64,000 nucleotides of DNA from Alisma plantago-aquatica (GCA_963693085.1 OY856414.1:261668001-261732000); one strand, 5' to 3'; positions 1 through 13,364 are shown, numbered from the stretch's first letter. A program made the numbers and translations. The notes: generated by a model from the sequence alone, not told the origin.

Positions 1-632
1 TCACCAAGTATGAAGCCAAGTTCATGGACCTGCTGAGGTTTTGTCCTCACATGGCGGCAATAGATGATGAGAGGATCAGACGGTTTGAGAAGGGTTTGAG
101 TGCTAAGTTGACAACACATGTTGCTACTTTGGAGAACCGAGAGCAGTTTGCCACATTTGTGGAGTTTGTCTGAAGGATAGAATGGTCTGTCAAGGAGAAG
201 AGAGAGTCCATGACCTAGAAGAGGCCTGCTCCATTTTCGAGACAGAGGTTTGATGGCTTCAAGAAGCCAAGGTTTTCAGCACCCTCTGTGATACAAGGCT
301 CCAGTGCACCGTCACAGTGGTCCCCGAGTAAGGGAAGAGGATATGGTTCTCTGCCATCGAAGGCACATAGTACAGCTTCAGTGGTAGTGATAGGGCCATC
401 TAGGCCACAACAGCGAGACCACTCATGTCATCTTTGTGGTTAGATTGGGCATTGGAGGTCAAACTGCCCAAGGAAAGATGTTGAAGTGACACAACAGCCG
501 AGGCAGAATCAGCAAGGGTCAGATAGACAACAGCCCAATGGTAGTAGAGGGCAAGGACACGGTCAAGAATAGCAAGCGGGATCGTCTTCTCAAGGAAGCA
601 GAGGACGTGGATAGCAAGCAACGACTTGATTC
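1..632 (+). pseudogene. Gypsy (chromovirus) gag, 3' part, decayed
   Basis: This is the C-terminal part of a Ty3/gypsy gag protein, the nucleocapsid that packages element RNA; its start lies outside the window. Bases 1-170 read as the end of a retrotransposon gag domain. At 426-467 a zinc knuckle of the form CX2CX4HX4C can be read, with one in-frame TAG inside it. Further stops interrupt the frame, for example TGA near 173 and TAG near 218, so no full protein can be made. The same frame leads into the protease downstream, as in gag-pol elements of the Tekay/Del type. The identification rests on the zinc knuckle and the continuity with pol. Confidence 0.85.
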
Positions 633-638
633 TAAGCT

Positions 639-3600
639 ATGAGTCAGCCAGAGGTGATAGTCAACCTGCGAGTTGTGGCAGGTCAGATGGAGTTATTTCA
701 TTCTGATTTGTCTTCTCCTTGCTTTATATTTGTTCTGGTTGACCTGGGTGCTACGCACTCTTTTATCGCACAAACTATGCTTGAAGACTGTCTTTTACCT
801 ATTAGCTGTAAGAAAGATAGCATGTTGTTAGAAACCCCTCTTGATGGTTCCTTAATTCTTCGAGAGGAATGTCCCTCTTGTGTTCTATATTTTTTGAGAC
901 ACAGTATACAAGTGGATCTTATACCACTTGATATGCATGGATTCAATGTGATCCTTGGGATGGATACCTTAGAGAAGTATAAGGTTGTGTTGGACTGTAG
1001 TTCCAAACAGGTAGTGTTTGATGACAGTGGTAAGAAGTGGATCTTCCAAGGATATAAGAAGATTCTTCCGACATGTTTGGTGTCAGCTATGGTGGCAGAG
1101 AAGTTGTTGCGGCAAGGATGTAAGGTGTTCCTAGCTCATGTTGTGGATACTAAGGCAAAGGGTCCCAGCCTTTTGGAGGTGCCTATTGTCTGAGGGTTTG
1201 TGGATGTGTTTCCAAATGAGTTCCCCAGTGTTCCCCCACCACAAGAGATTGACTTTGAGATCAATCTGGTGCTAGGGACACAGCCAGTTGCTAAGACACC
1301 GCACCGGATGGCTCCAGCTGAGATGGCAGAGCTGAAGAAGCAGTTACAGGAGTTGTTGGAAAAGGGTTTTGTCAGACCGAGTGCATCACCTTGGGGTGCT
1401 CCAGTCCTGTTTGTAAAGAAGAAGGATGGGTCGATGTGGTTGTGCATAGATTATCGGTAGTTGAACAAAGTCATAATCAAGAATAAGTACCCATTACCGA
1501 GAATAGATGATCTATTTGATCGGTGCTACAATGTTATCAAAGATAGATCTACGCTCTAAATATCATCAATTGAGGATTAAGGATGAGGACATACCAAATT
1601 CAGCTTTTAGGATGAGGTATGTCACTTTGAGTTCGTGGTTATGCCGTTTGGGCTAACCAATGTGCCTGCTGCTTTCATGGATCTGATGAACATGGTGTTC
1701 TGTCTGTTTTTAGATCAGTTTGTTGTAGTTTTTATAGATGACATCTTGATCTATAGTCAGGACAGTCGAGAGCATGAACAACATCTTCGGCAAGTGTTGA
1801 CTCTCCTTCGCCAACACTAGTTATATGCCAAGTTCAGTAAGTGTGAGTTCTGGTTGAAGGAAGTGACTTTCTTGGGTCATGTGATATCTGTTGAAGGAGT
1901 CAGAGTGGACCCCAAGAAAGTGGAGTCTGTTGCATATTGGGAGCAACCAAAGACACCAACAGAAGTCTATAGTTTTCTTGGTCTAGAAGGATACTACCTG
2001 AGGTTTATGAGGGACTTCAATGTGATAGTGTTGCCATTGACAAAGTTGAACAGGAAGGATGTACCTTTTGTTTGGGATGATCATTTTCAACAAGCTTTCC
2101 AATGATTGAAGGGGAAGCTGACTAGTGATCCAGTGCTAGTGCTACAAGAGCCTGGGAAAGGCTATGTTGTTTTTTGCGATGCTTCCAAGAAGGGCCTAGG
2201 ATGTGTGCTGATGTAGGAGGATCATGTGGTTTCTTTTGCTTCGCGACAACTTAAGAAGCATGAGGAGAATTACCCAACACATGATTTAGAGTTGGCAGCA
2301 GTGGTGCATGCATTAAAGATCTGGAGACACTATCTTTATGAGGAAGTGTGTCAGATCTTTACAGATCATAAAAACTTGAAGTACATCTTTTCGCAGAGTG
2401 AGATGAACATGCGACAACGTCGTTGGATAAAGCTAATCAATGATTATGATTGCACCATTGAGTATCATCCTGGTAAGGCAAACGTGATAGATGATGCACT
2501 TAGCAGGAAGTCTTCTTCTCTTCCCATGAAGAAGGCACACATGAGCTCCATGGTATGCCATAGGCAGGATATTCTTGTTTCTTTGCAGCAGATGAATGTG
2601 TAGTTGGAAGTTTCTTTGTTGGTAGGCTTGTTGCCACAGATGCAAGTCAAGCCTATGCTTAGACAGTAGATCAAAGACGCACAATAGGTATATGATACAA
2701 TGCAGTTGATCAGGTCAGAGTTCGGCAGAAAAAAACATGATGGGTTCCATGAGTCTGAAGATGGACTAGTTTGTTATCATAATAGGATGGTGGTCCCCGA
2801 TGTTGATGATCTGAGAAATCTAGTGCTCGAGGAAGCACACACATCGATGTATGTTATGCATCCAGGAGTCACCAATATGTATCCCAATATGAAGGACATG
2901 TATTGGTGGCCTGGCTTGAAGAGAGATGTAGCTGAGTTTGTGGCTAGGTGTGCGGTATGCCAGCAAGTTAAGGTTGAGCATCAGAAGTCGGTAGGTACGT
3001 TGCAACCCATGTTGATACCGTAGTGGAAATGGGATCATATAACTATGGATTTCATAGTTGGTCTACCAAGGATAGCTAAGAATTATGATTCTATTTGGGT
3101 GATAGTGGACAGATTGACAAAGTATGCACACTTCATACCGGTAAAGACAACGTATACAGCAGAGAAGCTTACTCAGGTGTATGTAGACAAGATAGTGTGC
3201 TTGCACGATGTACCAGCAATGATAGTTTCCGGTAGAGGTCCTCAGTTCATGAGTCATTTCTGGGAACAGTTGCATAAAGCATTGGGAACGCAATTGAGGT
3301 TCAGTACTGCTTTCCACCCGCAGACAGATGGGCAGTCTGAAAGGACTATTCAGACTTTGGAGGATCTTCTCCAAGATTGTGTTTTGTAGTTCCTAGGCAG
3401 TTGGGATGTGCATCTTAGTTTGATAGAGTTTGCCTATATTAACAGTTACCAGTGGAGCATCGATATGGCTCCTTATAAGGCTCTATATGGAAGGAAATGC
3501 AGATCTCCCCTATGTTGGTATGAGTCTAGTGAATATCATCTTTTACGTCCAGAGTTAGTGCAGCAGACAACAGAAAAGATCAAGCTGATACATCAACAGT

Positions 3601-4088
3601 TAAAAGTGGCACAGGACGGAAAAAGGCTTATACAAATAATCACCGACGACCTTTAGAGTTCCAGGTGGGAGACAAAGTGTATCTCAAGGTCTCACCGTGG
3701 AAAGGCATGCTAAGGTTTGGCTGGAAAGGAAAGTTATCCAGTTATAGCACGTGTTGGCAAGGTAGCTTACAAGTTAGAGCTGCCGCCAGAGTTGCACAGG
3801 TTACATCCAGTGTTCCATGTCAGCATGCTAAAGAGAAGTCATCTAGACACGAGAACAGTGATACATCCAGTTGAGGTTGAGCTTGATAAAGATGTGACCT
3901 ATGAAGAAGGTCCAGTGATGATCCTTGATAGGAGAGTAAAGAGGTTGAAGAGGAAGGACCTGGTTCCTGTGAAGGTTCTTTGGCATCATCTTGGCGTTGA
4001 GGAAGCCACGTGGGAGCTTGATGAAGAGATGAAGAGGAAGTATCCCTCACATTTCTCTTCAGATTTCAGGGGCGAAATCCCTTTGTAG
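639..4088 (+). pseudogene. Gypsy chromovirus pol: protease, RT, RNase H, integrase, chromodomain
   Basis: This is the polyprotein that copies and integrates a Ty3/gypsy element. Domains in order: retropepsin (about 639-1193), reverse transcriptase (1200-2100, with the metal-binding FIDD at about 1731-1742), RNase H ending in a [12 protein letters not shown] segment (2160-2510), integrase with HHCC zinc finger and core (2700-3660), and a chromodomain (about 3880-4088). The chromodomain places it among chromoviruses, probably Tekay/Del. Almost all of it stays in one frame. The exceptions are about 1510-1625 and 3615-3740, where small indels shift it. At least nine in-frame stops break it. Two catalytic motifs are also altered: the protease DSG/DTG reads DLG (about 750), and the second catalytic Asp region of integrase reads VSGRGPQF, Asp to Gly, at about 3225. 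It is clearly dead. Confidence 0.95.
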
Positions 4089-4693
4089 AGGTTTATGGCT
4101 TGTAAGGACCCTGACCTCTTTTTTGGGCTTATCCTATTTGCTTTGCCTAAACCTTGTGTTTAGTTGCTTGCTAATCACCTCTAGTGGCGATTAAGGTTGC
4201 TTGTGCTTTGTTGAGAGTTGGAGGTGCCACTTGCAATAACCCAAGTCTTGTGTTGATGAGCAAGTTTGTCACCTTGAGAGGCATTTTCCTCTCTCCTTGC
4301 TTCCTCTAGAGTTGAGAGGAAGGGTTGGGCTCATTGCTTGAGTTTCCTTGGGCTTGGCTGAGCCTTGTCGGGCCTTATTTTGCCTTGTTTGGGCCTTGCC
4401 TTGCCTTGATGGACCTCGTATTGGGCAAGGGTGTGTTTGGGAGCCTTGTGTCAGCAATGGTTGTGTCGGCCATGGGGCTATATCAGGCAAGGGAGTGAGT
4501 GTGTCAGCCATGGACCATCTTTGACACTTAGTTTTGTTTGTGTCACCACTCTAGTGGACACTCGGTGCATGATGCTTGCATGTGGAAATTGCCTTGGACA
4601 TGTGTATGAGGTGGGATGAGAAGGTGGCATTGCCCATGGACAAGTGTCCCTAGGTGGGTGACACATTGCCTTGTTTTATCCTCCACCCTCTTC

Positions 4694-4701
4694 TATATAT
4701 G
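4694..4701 (+). promoter_or_regulatory. LTR TATA box
   Basis: TATATATG follows a C/T-rich run about 590 bases into the LTR, on the strand of the element. A pyrimidine-rich stretch suited to a transcript leader follows. This would be the U3/R promoter of the chromovirus. Confidence 0.45.
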
Positions 4702-5143
4702 TATCTCTTTTCTCTGCTAAAGATCCATTTAGTTCCTTAGTTTCCCCTCTTCCTTGGTGAATGACACCTCTCCTTTGCAACCTTGGTGGCCGATACCCTT
4801 GGAGGAGCTAAGCTTGGTGGTCGATCCTTCTCTTTGGAGTCTTCTTCTTCTTCCTCTTGTGGTGTCCGAAGGTGTTGCTTGGTGCTAGGATCTTGGATCT
4901 TGCTGAAGGCGGGTTACATAACTCCTAACCTTGTCTATACTACTCCCCTTTCTTGTTGCGTAATATGTTTCATCTTGATCGGTCGTGCTCCTTTCTAGAT
5001 ATGTTTCTTTCTCTAGTTTGCACCTTTGATCTTGCTGGATATATGATCTTGTTGCTATAATGGATGTTCTGGATGCACTTTTATCTTGGTGGCAGAACCC
5101 TGTGTAGAGTTTCTTGGGCAATACCCCTTTTCTCTCCTTTGGT

Positions 5144-5369
5144 CTTGAGAAGTGAGTTCGACTCTAGTGATATAGGCAACACCCATCTCTTTTGGTTCTT
5201 GAGAGGTGAGTCTATACTCTAGTTGCTTGAGCAACACTCTTCTCTCACCAAGGATTTGAGAGGTGAGCCTTGGTTGAGCCTTAGGCTGATATGGAAATGA
5301 TCCATCATGTTTCCCGATTGGTGATGGAGGTTGTGCAAAACCCCTCTCTCTTGGTTGTTGAGAGGTGAG
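5144..5369 (+). repeat. Degenerate subrepeats inside the chromovirus LTR
   Basis: The core TTGAGAGGTGAG, or a one-base variant, occurs at about 5145, 5199, 5255 and 5358, usually after a GCAACACYC..CTC segment. Spacing is about 54, 56 and 103 bases, which fits a tandem unit near 54 bp with one unit degraded. Function is unknown. Confidence 0.6.
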
Positions 5370-8143
5370 CCAATTCTCTTGATCTATTAGGGTTTTAATG
5401 ATGGTGATCTTGAGGTTGACGATGACCTTGTCGGGATGACCTTGGTGCCTTGCACGATACACCTTTTAGTAGTGCTTCCCGACACCCCCATTGTGTTTAG
5501 TCTTGGCCGATATGGTCATTTTGAGTGTTGTTGGATTGATGACCGATATGGCCCTCTTGACCTTGATGGTGAGCTTGAGCGATATGCCTTGGTCTAGATG
5601 ATCCTATGGCCTAATACATGTTGCCCCTTGGCCGACAGAGTGCCTAAGTGGATATCCCTAGTTGGAGTCTTGGGCGATACAAGTTGAGTTGGTTTCTTGC
5701 CCGACATGGGTTGAGTCATGGACCCTATGGTGACCGATATGGTATGCTTGACTTAGTTGAATGATAGGGTAGTTGTCGCCCGACATAACCCTAACCCTAA
5801 ACTAAGTGGGATGATAGGGCTTTGGCCAATTCAGTGGATGCCCGTCACCTTGGGTGCACAATATGCCCCATGAACCCAACTACACGATAGCACCTTTTCT
5901 CTCTAGTTGCATGAAACACCATGAAGTGGTTACCCGATATGCTTTGCCCTTGGATTGTCTGTTATGTGGTTGTCCGTTGTGCTTGTCCGACAAGCTTGGG
6001 TGAGGGTAGTTACCCTACCCGATACCGCCTATGGTGAGGTTTTCCTACCCATCACACTTCTAGTGAGGGTAGTGAGCACCTTTGGTGAGGGTCATGACCA
6101 ACCCGAAAACTTAGCTAGTGGTTCTTTATCATGTTTTCGCACCTTTGATGATTATGGGTTATGGATGATGGTTTGTAAACCAATGCTATGTTTAATGCAT
6201 GAACATGATGCCTATTAAGAAGATAAGATGCTAGTTTATAAGCTCAAATGGATGCCCATGATTTGGTAGCAGTAATGTAATTGATACAGTATACCACACA
6301 TAGTCTTGATCATGACATGTGTAACTACAAACCCTAATGACATGATAATTAGTAAAGCTCTATGTCTGGTGATTTTAAGTTATCTCTCTTGCTGTGTATA
6401 CTAACCATGTAGGTGTATAAGATGAATTCATAGCCAGGTAAGAGCTACGAGGCATATGTGTTTGAATAACACTGTATCATGATGATAACTCTTGTTGATG
6501 AAATAACATGCATCACCAGTATAAGAAGATAGGTCTAAGAACCTAATGAAGGCTAAGTGCCTAGTGAGGTGTTATCCTCTTGATGATGAGATAAGGGATT
6601 GTTATCCTCAGTGATGATGTAAGATGGTGATGATGCCTTGAGAGGCAGTGGCTTTCTGTGATAAGGGATTGAGATCCCAGGACAAGGTGATGATGACAGT
6701 AATAATATAACTCACTGCTTGTGTGTTTTACAACTTGGTTTCCTCCACAATCCACTTAAAATATACTAATTAATTACAGTGGAATGTATCATGTAGATTT
6801 CCCTGGCCATAGATCCATCATCGTCAGTAGCTGGTGATGGTGAAATAGGTTCTCCTACAGGTTAACCTGGAAGCACATATTTTTGAATATGTGTGGTTTC
6901 TCCTATCCAAAAATGTGGAGGATTTGAGTGCAACTTCAGTTGTAGACTCCAGAGTGCGGTTTCAGGTCCGTGACTCGATATGTTGAGCATGGTGAACAGG
7001 CCCATGGCTCAGGATGTGTGATAAGAAGAGAATGATTGTGTTCATGGCTCAGAGCACGGTGATCATGCCTGTGGCTCAGTTTCACTAGCGCCGATACCTG
7101 TACCGAGGTGGGCTAGGTAGAGGGTATCCTGACCTATGGGTGAGGCCACTTAAGCATGAGACTGCGGTCCTACTTGTTTTGCACTCGTGCACTGACCACG
7201 AGGTGGTGAGGTTGTAGAGTCCGGCTCTTCCATTGACCTTTTATGGCACCGGCTTGGGTTTCGCAACTGAAGGTTGGATTTGAGTGGTACGGCTCACTTC
7301 CTCAGGGCATAATAATACATAAACCAACCGAATAGTGTTTATTGCTTAAGGCAAAACATGGAACATTGGTTGAGGCCTTTCTTGTGTAGTTGGTTTTGTT
7401 ATACCTTGTAGTGACTTATATGTTCCTTATGTTATGTGGTAAGATCTCATAAATCTTATCTTGTCAATCATGTTCTATAAAGAAAATCAGGTTATATGCC
7501 CCCTGGATATCTTGGTAAGATTGATGGTAATAATAGTCTTGCTCAGTATGCTGCTCTTATTATATGTCCTTATCAGTTATCTGCTTTATCTGCTTTAAAC
7601 CTTCTGATGTTTTATAGTTTCAGATGGGAGTTATGTTTCTCGTTGGGACTGTGTCTCACCACATTGGTTTACAACCTTTTTAAGTGGTCGCACTAGACGT
7701 GGTGGTGATCACGAGGTTGCAGTTGAGCAGTAAGAAGAAGATCAGTAGAAGGCAAGAGATGGACATGATGTTGTTTTGGTGGTTTTGTTGTAGAGTCTTA
7801 GAGTCATCCCTGTACTCTCAGGTCCTCGGAGGTGTTTTGACGATGTTTTACGATGGTTACCTGATGTAGCTTTGTATACCCTACCACTGGCCTAAGGTGG
7901 CCTGTTATGTATAAACAGATGATGAACTCACGTATTGGAAGGACAGGTGGTTTTCCTAAGTTGTAGACATATATCAGGCTTGTAATATTTATATAACATG
8001 TTTCCTTGCAGGATCTGGATGTAATAGTTTTTTTGTTTATCTACTTCCACAATCAGTTTTAATTAACACGTGTTTTCAGAAAAATGTGGTTCCGCACATT
8101 TTCGCGTGTCACCTTACTGTCTATGTGATGGTGGGGTGTCACA

Positions 8144-8881
8144 AAAAATGTCTTGAACCAATTAAATTTAAGACACTTGAACATTTTGGAACGCCTTAAC
8201 TTAACTCTAAATCATGTGGAAAGATAAGGGGGGTTAAGTCTAATTGATGAATTTGTGGTGTGATCCTTCACAGATTTATAGAGATAGTATTATAAATTAC
8301 CCTAATTCATACATTAACAATGAGAAAGGCATATCATGGATTGGGATGTCTCTTAGTCACATAATATGCATCCACATTCCTTCACCTCTCACCACCAGCA
8401 ATTACAATGTTAATTCAGTTATTTCCTATAGTGCATTGCATGGTATGAGTTTATATAGGTATTCTTGCATTAGCATAAATAAAAAAATATTTGTGTCTTT
8501 GTTCAGAGTGGCATGCATAATTGCATGAAAAAACCCACTTAGACTACATTTTTGAACAATTTTGCATAATGTTTTAGAGGAATTACATTTCAAAACTTAA
8601 TTTGAAAAGAAAATTTTATTCTTACTACTCCATCTCTTGTTTATAGAAGGCTTTAGAATAAGCATTCCATTTTTCTAAAAGAAGGACATGTGATGAAAAA
8701 GTAGTAGAAAATAATTAAAAAAACATGCATTCTCTTTGGTGTCACAACTCTTTAACCATTCTTCAAATAATAGGGGTATTATTTATAACCTCTTAACTTC
8801 ATCAATTGTCCCTATGAGGCATATAGGGAATAATTGGATCTTAGCCTCGTGGACCTAAAGGGACATCATGCTATATGATAA
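8144..8881. other. AT-rich stretch without recognised features
   Basis: This begins right after the chromovirus LTR. The longest ORF (8244-8528, 94 codons) has no recognisable motif and an AT-driven composition. Nothing else is supported here. Confidence 0.5.
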
Positions 8882-9293
8882 TCAAGAGTTTGTGGTGGTC
8901 AATTGCAATATATGTACGATAACAATAATGTAAAACTGCATTTCATAATATCAAACACATGAAAAGAAGAACCTAATTAAATTTGATTCATTAAAATGGG
9001 ATGTCACATTTGTTACATGTGATGCAACAGAACCTTGTATTGAAAACCAATATGGGAACAAAATGAACACATTCATTCAATATATAGTCAAGAGTTTATG
9101 GTGGCCAATTACAATATATGTGTGACACTAATAATGTAAACCCCATTTCATAATATCACAAACTTGAAAAGTGGAACCTATTCAAATTCCGTTCATTAAA
9201 ATGGGATGTCACATTTGTTAAATGTCATGCAACAAAACCTTGATTTGAAAACAAATACAAGAGCTAAATGAATAGATTCATTCTTAAATGGCT
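8882..9293. repeat. Tandem duplication, two units of about 206 bp
   Basis: The segment starting TCAAGAGTTTRTGGTGG at 8882 recurs at 9088 with the same order of blocks, including ATTTCATAATATCA and AAAATGGGATGTCACATTTG. The units differ by scattered substitutions and small indels, so the duplication is not recent. No coding potential. Confidence 0.8.
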
Positions 9294-11600
9294 CAAAATG
9301 ATGGAATAACCTAACATATAACTAATTAGGTTTGTTCATAACCTAAACATGAACCAAAACTAAAATAAATAAATAAAATGAACTTTCAAATGGGAATTCT
9401 TGATCTTCACATGATCTAGTGGTTCTCCTTGTACCCACCTCCTACAATCATCATGCCCATAGTCATGAAAAGAAACATTAAAAATGAAAAAAGAACTAGG
9501 TAACTAATTAGCCTAGAATAGGATCTATATTTTGAAATAATTAAAAATGAACAAAACATGTTAATCACTCTATCATATTCTTCAATTTGTTGTGTTATTG
9601 AAATATTTAACTTATCTTGGTAGGATATAATGTTCTTATTAATTATTCATAGATTTTCTTGTTGGTCTAATTCATTTTACACAAGTTATCATTTATCCCA
9701 AGAGATCATAGAAGTTATCAAAAGTCTTACATAAAGTTGGGGATAAATTAATGAGGGTGTTGGTAAGATGCAATAATTACATAAAAATGAAATTATCATG
9801 TGATCATGGTTTCAATATTAAACAATCTATTATTGTTACACACATTCTAATTAACAACTATAGATTTGTATACCACTTTTCATGATAATTGACATGAATT
9901 TTATATACATGATTAGAACTTTATGGCCATCAACTTGATAATTTTTTTTATTTATATATGAATTTGCACTATCTCGTACTTAAACACTATTGCACATGAT
10001 TCATTCTAGTGTATATACTTTACTTAATATTACTTAGTCTTAAGTATGAAACTTAACAATTTGGATGAACTTAAATGTTTATTAAGTAACATCAATACCT
10101 CAACCAGATGTAGGTGGAGCATGTTACATATGTTTAACCATGAAGTCTCCTAACTAAAGCTCTCCCCTGAATAAAACAACACAGTGATTAGTTGTGGCCT
10201 ATGGGTGACGTTCCACTATGTGTCAGACCTTGAGGTATCTTCTTTTCTATATGTTTCCATGAGCGACCCAATCTAGGGAAGGTACCCTTGCTAATAATAA
10301 AATACTATAACTTGATCATTTCATGAAAATTGAATATACTTGAATTGGTAACAATAATGTACATATTAAATCCTTTTCAAATTAATATGATCATTAAAAT
10401 AGATAACTTACATCTTCAATTTGAATTCATGAATTATGTTTCATGTCTAATTGTTATACTTAAAGTGATAAGACAATGGAAATTATATTTTTATTCATAA
10501 ATAACATTCTTGAATTTATCATGTGATACCAAGTTACTTAGTACTACAAAACTTGATGCATATATATATATATTCATTAATCATACATAGTATCCAATGT
10601 GCATGTTCACTTCTCCAATCCTTGAGTGAAGAGAGTATGAGATCTTTATATTGGATCAAACCATAGAATCCTTGTTCAGATCCCTAATTGTGCATTGATC
10701 CTTGACAATTAGCTTTATTTAGGACCTCAAGGTTTTAAATCATGGTAGACATATTCCATGACTTTCTTACTATTTTCATTTATATTTTGTCTTAGAAATG
10801 TAACTATGATAAACTAATTTTCTAAAACATATGCAGAATTTGAGAAAAGGGCCAAGATGAATTTAAATGTATTGGAATTTGATTGAGTGACATTGCATAT
10901 CAATAAAAAGAGTAAGAACATCCCCACAATTTATTATTAATGAATGTGCAAAGGGAAAGATTGCCCATGGAACACATTACACTATCAAATACGACCTAGG
11001 GAAACATTTTAAAAGTTTATTTTCATGGATCAAAGTGAAATAAATGAAGATAATGAGTACAATAAAGCTAAAAACACCAAAGTAATGATAATGAGAAGCC
11101 AATTTAGCACCATAATCAGCTTGTTGATTTGGCTTCCTTGAGTGTTATTGGTCTCAGCAAGTCAAACCATGGCTAGTTTGATGAGAAACATCATATGCCA
11201 TGAGAATTGGGAGTGAGACTAGATACAAATATGCCTATGAGAATGTGTGTTCAATGTCATTTTGGTCATATAACGAGTCCAACCAAAATAAAACTAAGTA
11301 CAAGAGGTTGAGATGTTGTCAACTACTAGTAAGGTGGTCAAATTGTAACTAACAACCACGAAAGAGGGGGGAAAATAACTACCTTATAATGAGTTGAATT
11401 GATGATAGGCAAATACAACATGGTCAAATGAAGTCGTATCCAGATCATAGGTGGAGGTTTCTAATTCTTGTATAGGTGTTCCTGGAGTATAAAGAATATG
11501 CATATGTAGATGGGTTTGAGATATCTCTAAGGTGAACAAAGGGCGTCATGAGGAATAAGAACACTTCTAAAGATGTGGGGATGGTTATCAAATGGACCCA
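9294..11600. other. AT-rich intergenic DNA, nothing recognised
   Basis: About 2.3 kb of AT-rich sequence without an ORF above 60 codons, LTR ends, terminal inverted repeats or RNA-gene motifs that I can support. It may be an old, unrecognisable transposon remnant. Confidence 0.5.
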
Positions 11601-11618
11601 TATATATGTCTATATATA

Positions 11619-11683
<65 letters not shown>

Positions 11684-12088
11684 CCAGGCTAGAATACACT
11701 CGAGTCTATTCGAAGTAGAATACACTCAAGTAGTTTTTCACAATGCAATATTTTTTTCAAAAATATAATCCATTGATCTTCTTAAACATCTTGTGAATAG
11801 CTCATATGCAAAATTTGAGCACATTTGGACATGTATAGGTCATGTTATAAAGACCGCAAAAATTACGCATTTCAAATTAGTTTCGCACTTTGATTTTGTT
11901 ACCCTTGGATGAGTTACTTACACTCATCCAAATGGGCTCAAAATTTGTATGTAGCCTAGTTACAGTATGATAGTGAAGATCAATGGTTTACATTTTGCAA
12001 GAAATAGTCTTGATATGCAAACACACTTGAGTGTATTTGTGTGATTTGTACACTTGAGTGTATTCTAGCTTGACTCTCTCTCTCTCTC

Positions 12089-12181
<93 letters not shown>

Positions 12182-12216
12182 TCGAGTGTATTCTAGCCTG
12201 ACTCTCTCTCTCTCTT

Positions 12217-12285
<69 letters not shown>

Positions 12286-12300
12286 ATAGGGAGAGAGAGA
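11601..12300. repeat. Microsatellite-flanked inverted-repeat element with an extra arm
   Basis: A (TA)n tract leads to TAGAGAGAGAGAG and then AGGCTAGAATACACTCGAG (about 11683-11705). The reverse complement of this arm, ACTTGAGTGTATTCTAGC followed by (CT)n and (TA)n, ends at about 12091, so an element of about 430 bp has inverted ends of about 45 bp set in TA microsatellites. After about 90 bp of (TA)n a second copy of the right arm appears alone (12181-12216). (TA)n, (TG)n and (TATG)n follow. The shape resembles microsatellite-inserting MITE-like elements such as rice Micron; the family is not established. Confidence 0.65.
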
Positions 12301-13364
12301 GTTAAGATACAATACAAGTGAGTGTATTGGAGGCATTATATACCCTAGTTTCTAACCATCTGATCTGAGTATGGAATCTAATTCCTTCCCCTTACACTTA
12401 TGGAATATTTCATCACTTAATGCTATCTCCCTTCCAACTTTTTCTAGCCTATTGGTTTTCTCTCTCCCTGCTTCCCTCTTATGTACTTGTCTTGGAAATC
12501 TATCTAGGTTTCCTCACTCCCCACTTCCCTCTCACATACTTTCCTAGTTCCTTCCTTGTAACTTTTATTCTCTTCTAAAACAATTGGGAACAAAAATCTA
12601 GTCAAGTCAAGTGAACACGCCACAAGGCAAATTGCAGTAAGGCAATGAGGATAAGGTAGCATGCATAGTGACAATGACTATAGCTTCCTCATCATTGTTG
12701 TTAGATTCATCCTACACCAATGATACATCAATAATTATCACCTTTGTCTCCACTTCCACATGAACCATTTCTGGAACCAATTGTTGTTGTGATATCAACC
12801 AATTTGCTAACTGAATAACATGCTCGACAACCTTTTGCTGAATTGAACCATTGAGTTCAATCTCATGTCATGTCAACACACATCACTGAGTATAGTTGCA
12901 TCTGCATGCTTCACCTCTTGTCATTGAATGCCACTGAGGACTTTGACTGCATGGATTTTTGAGACTGGTGGAAAATAGACAAGGATCCTCATTAGAGGGT
13001 GTTGAACACAAAGGTGGGTCGTGGTAACATTGTCATGAACCAGCTTGGTAGACCTTTCCATTTGAAATCTTTCCTTAAGTAGACCTCCTCCTTCACCCTT
13101 CTATAGTTCTATACAACCTCCTTGAGTCCTACAATTTTGGTGTCTCCGACAAGGAGGTGGTGTACACCAACATTAGGTTTGACTTTGTTAGAAGGATTGG
13201 TGCTAGTATTTAATGTGGAATATCAAAACTTTGGTTTCCTCCGTCCTATTGAAAATGTTTGGGTAAACATAAATAAGATAAGATAACGCCACCTACAGTA
13301 TAACCCATACCAAGGGCACTTAGATTCTTTTGTATACCGTCAGAGGAAAGCTAGATGCAATTAT
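12301..13364. other. Unannotated flank left of the transposon nest
   Basis: About 1 kb of non-coding sequence with stops in all frames. Its right edge is the 5-bp ATTAT (13360-13364), which pairs with GTTAT at 50230-50234 across the nest. It is therefore probably continuous with 50235 onward in the pre-insertion chromosome. Confidence 0.5.

Larger units (their letters stand above)
4101..8143 (+). mobile_element. 3' LTR of the left-hand chromovirus
   Basis: The segment starts TGTAAGGACC, 12 bases after the chromodomain stop, and ends GGTGGGGTGTCACA, a typical Tekay-type LTR end, giving TG..CA ends and about 4.0 kb. The 5' partner is outside the window, so both ends are inferred from position and end motifs rather than from an LTR pair. 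It contains a TATA-like box at 4694 and short internal repeats at 5140-5370. No gene is seen in it; the scattered ORFs are short and resemble nothing recognised. Confidence 0.75.

Noticed and set aside
5785..5803. Telomere-like CCCTAA repeats, also near 22432
   Set aside because: Only two units each; too few for interstitial telomere repeats.
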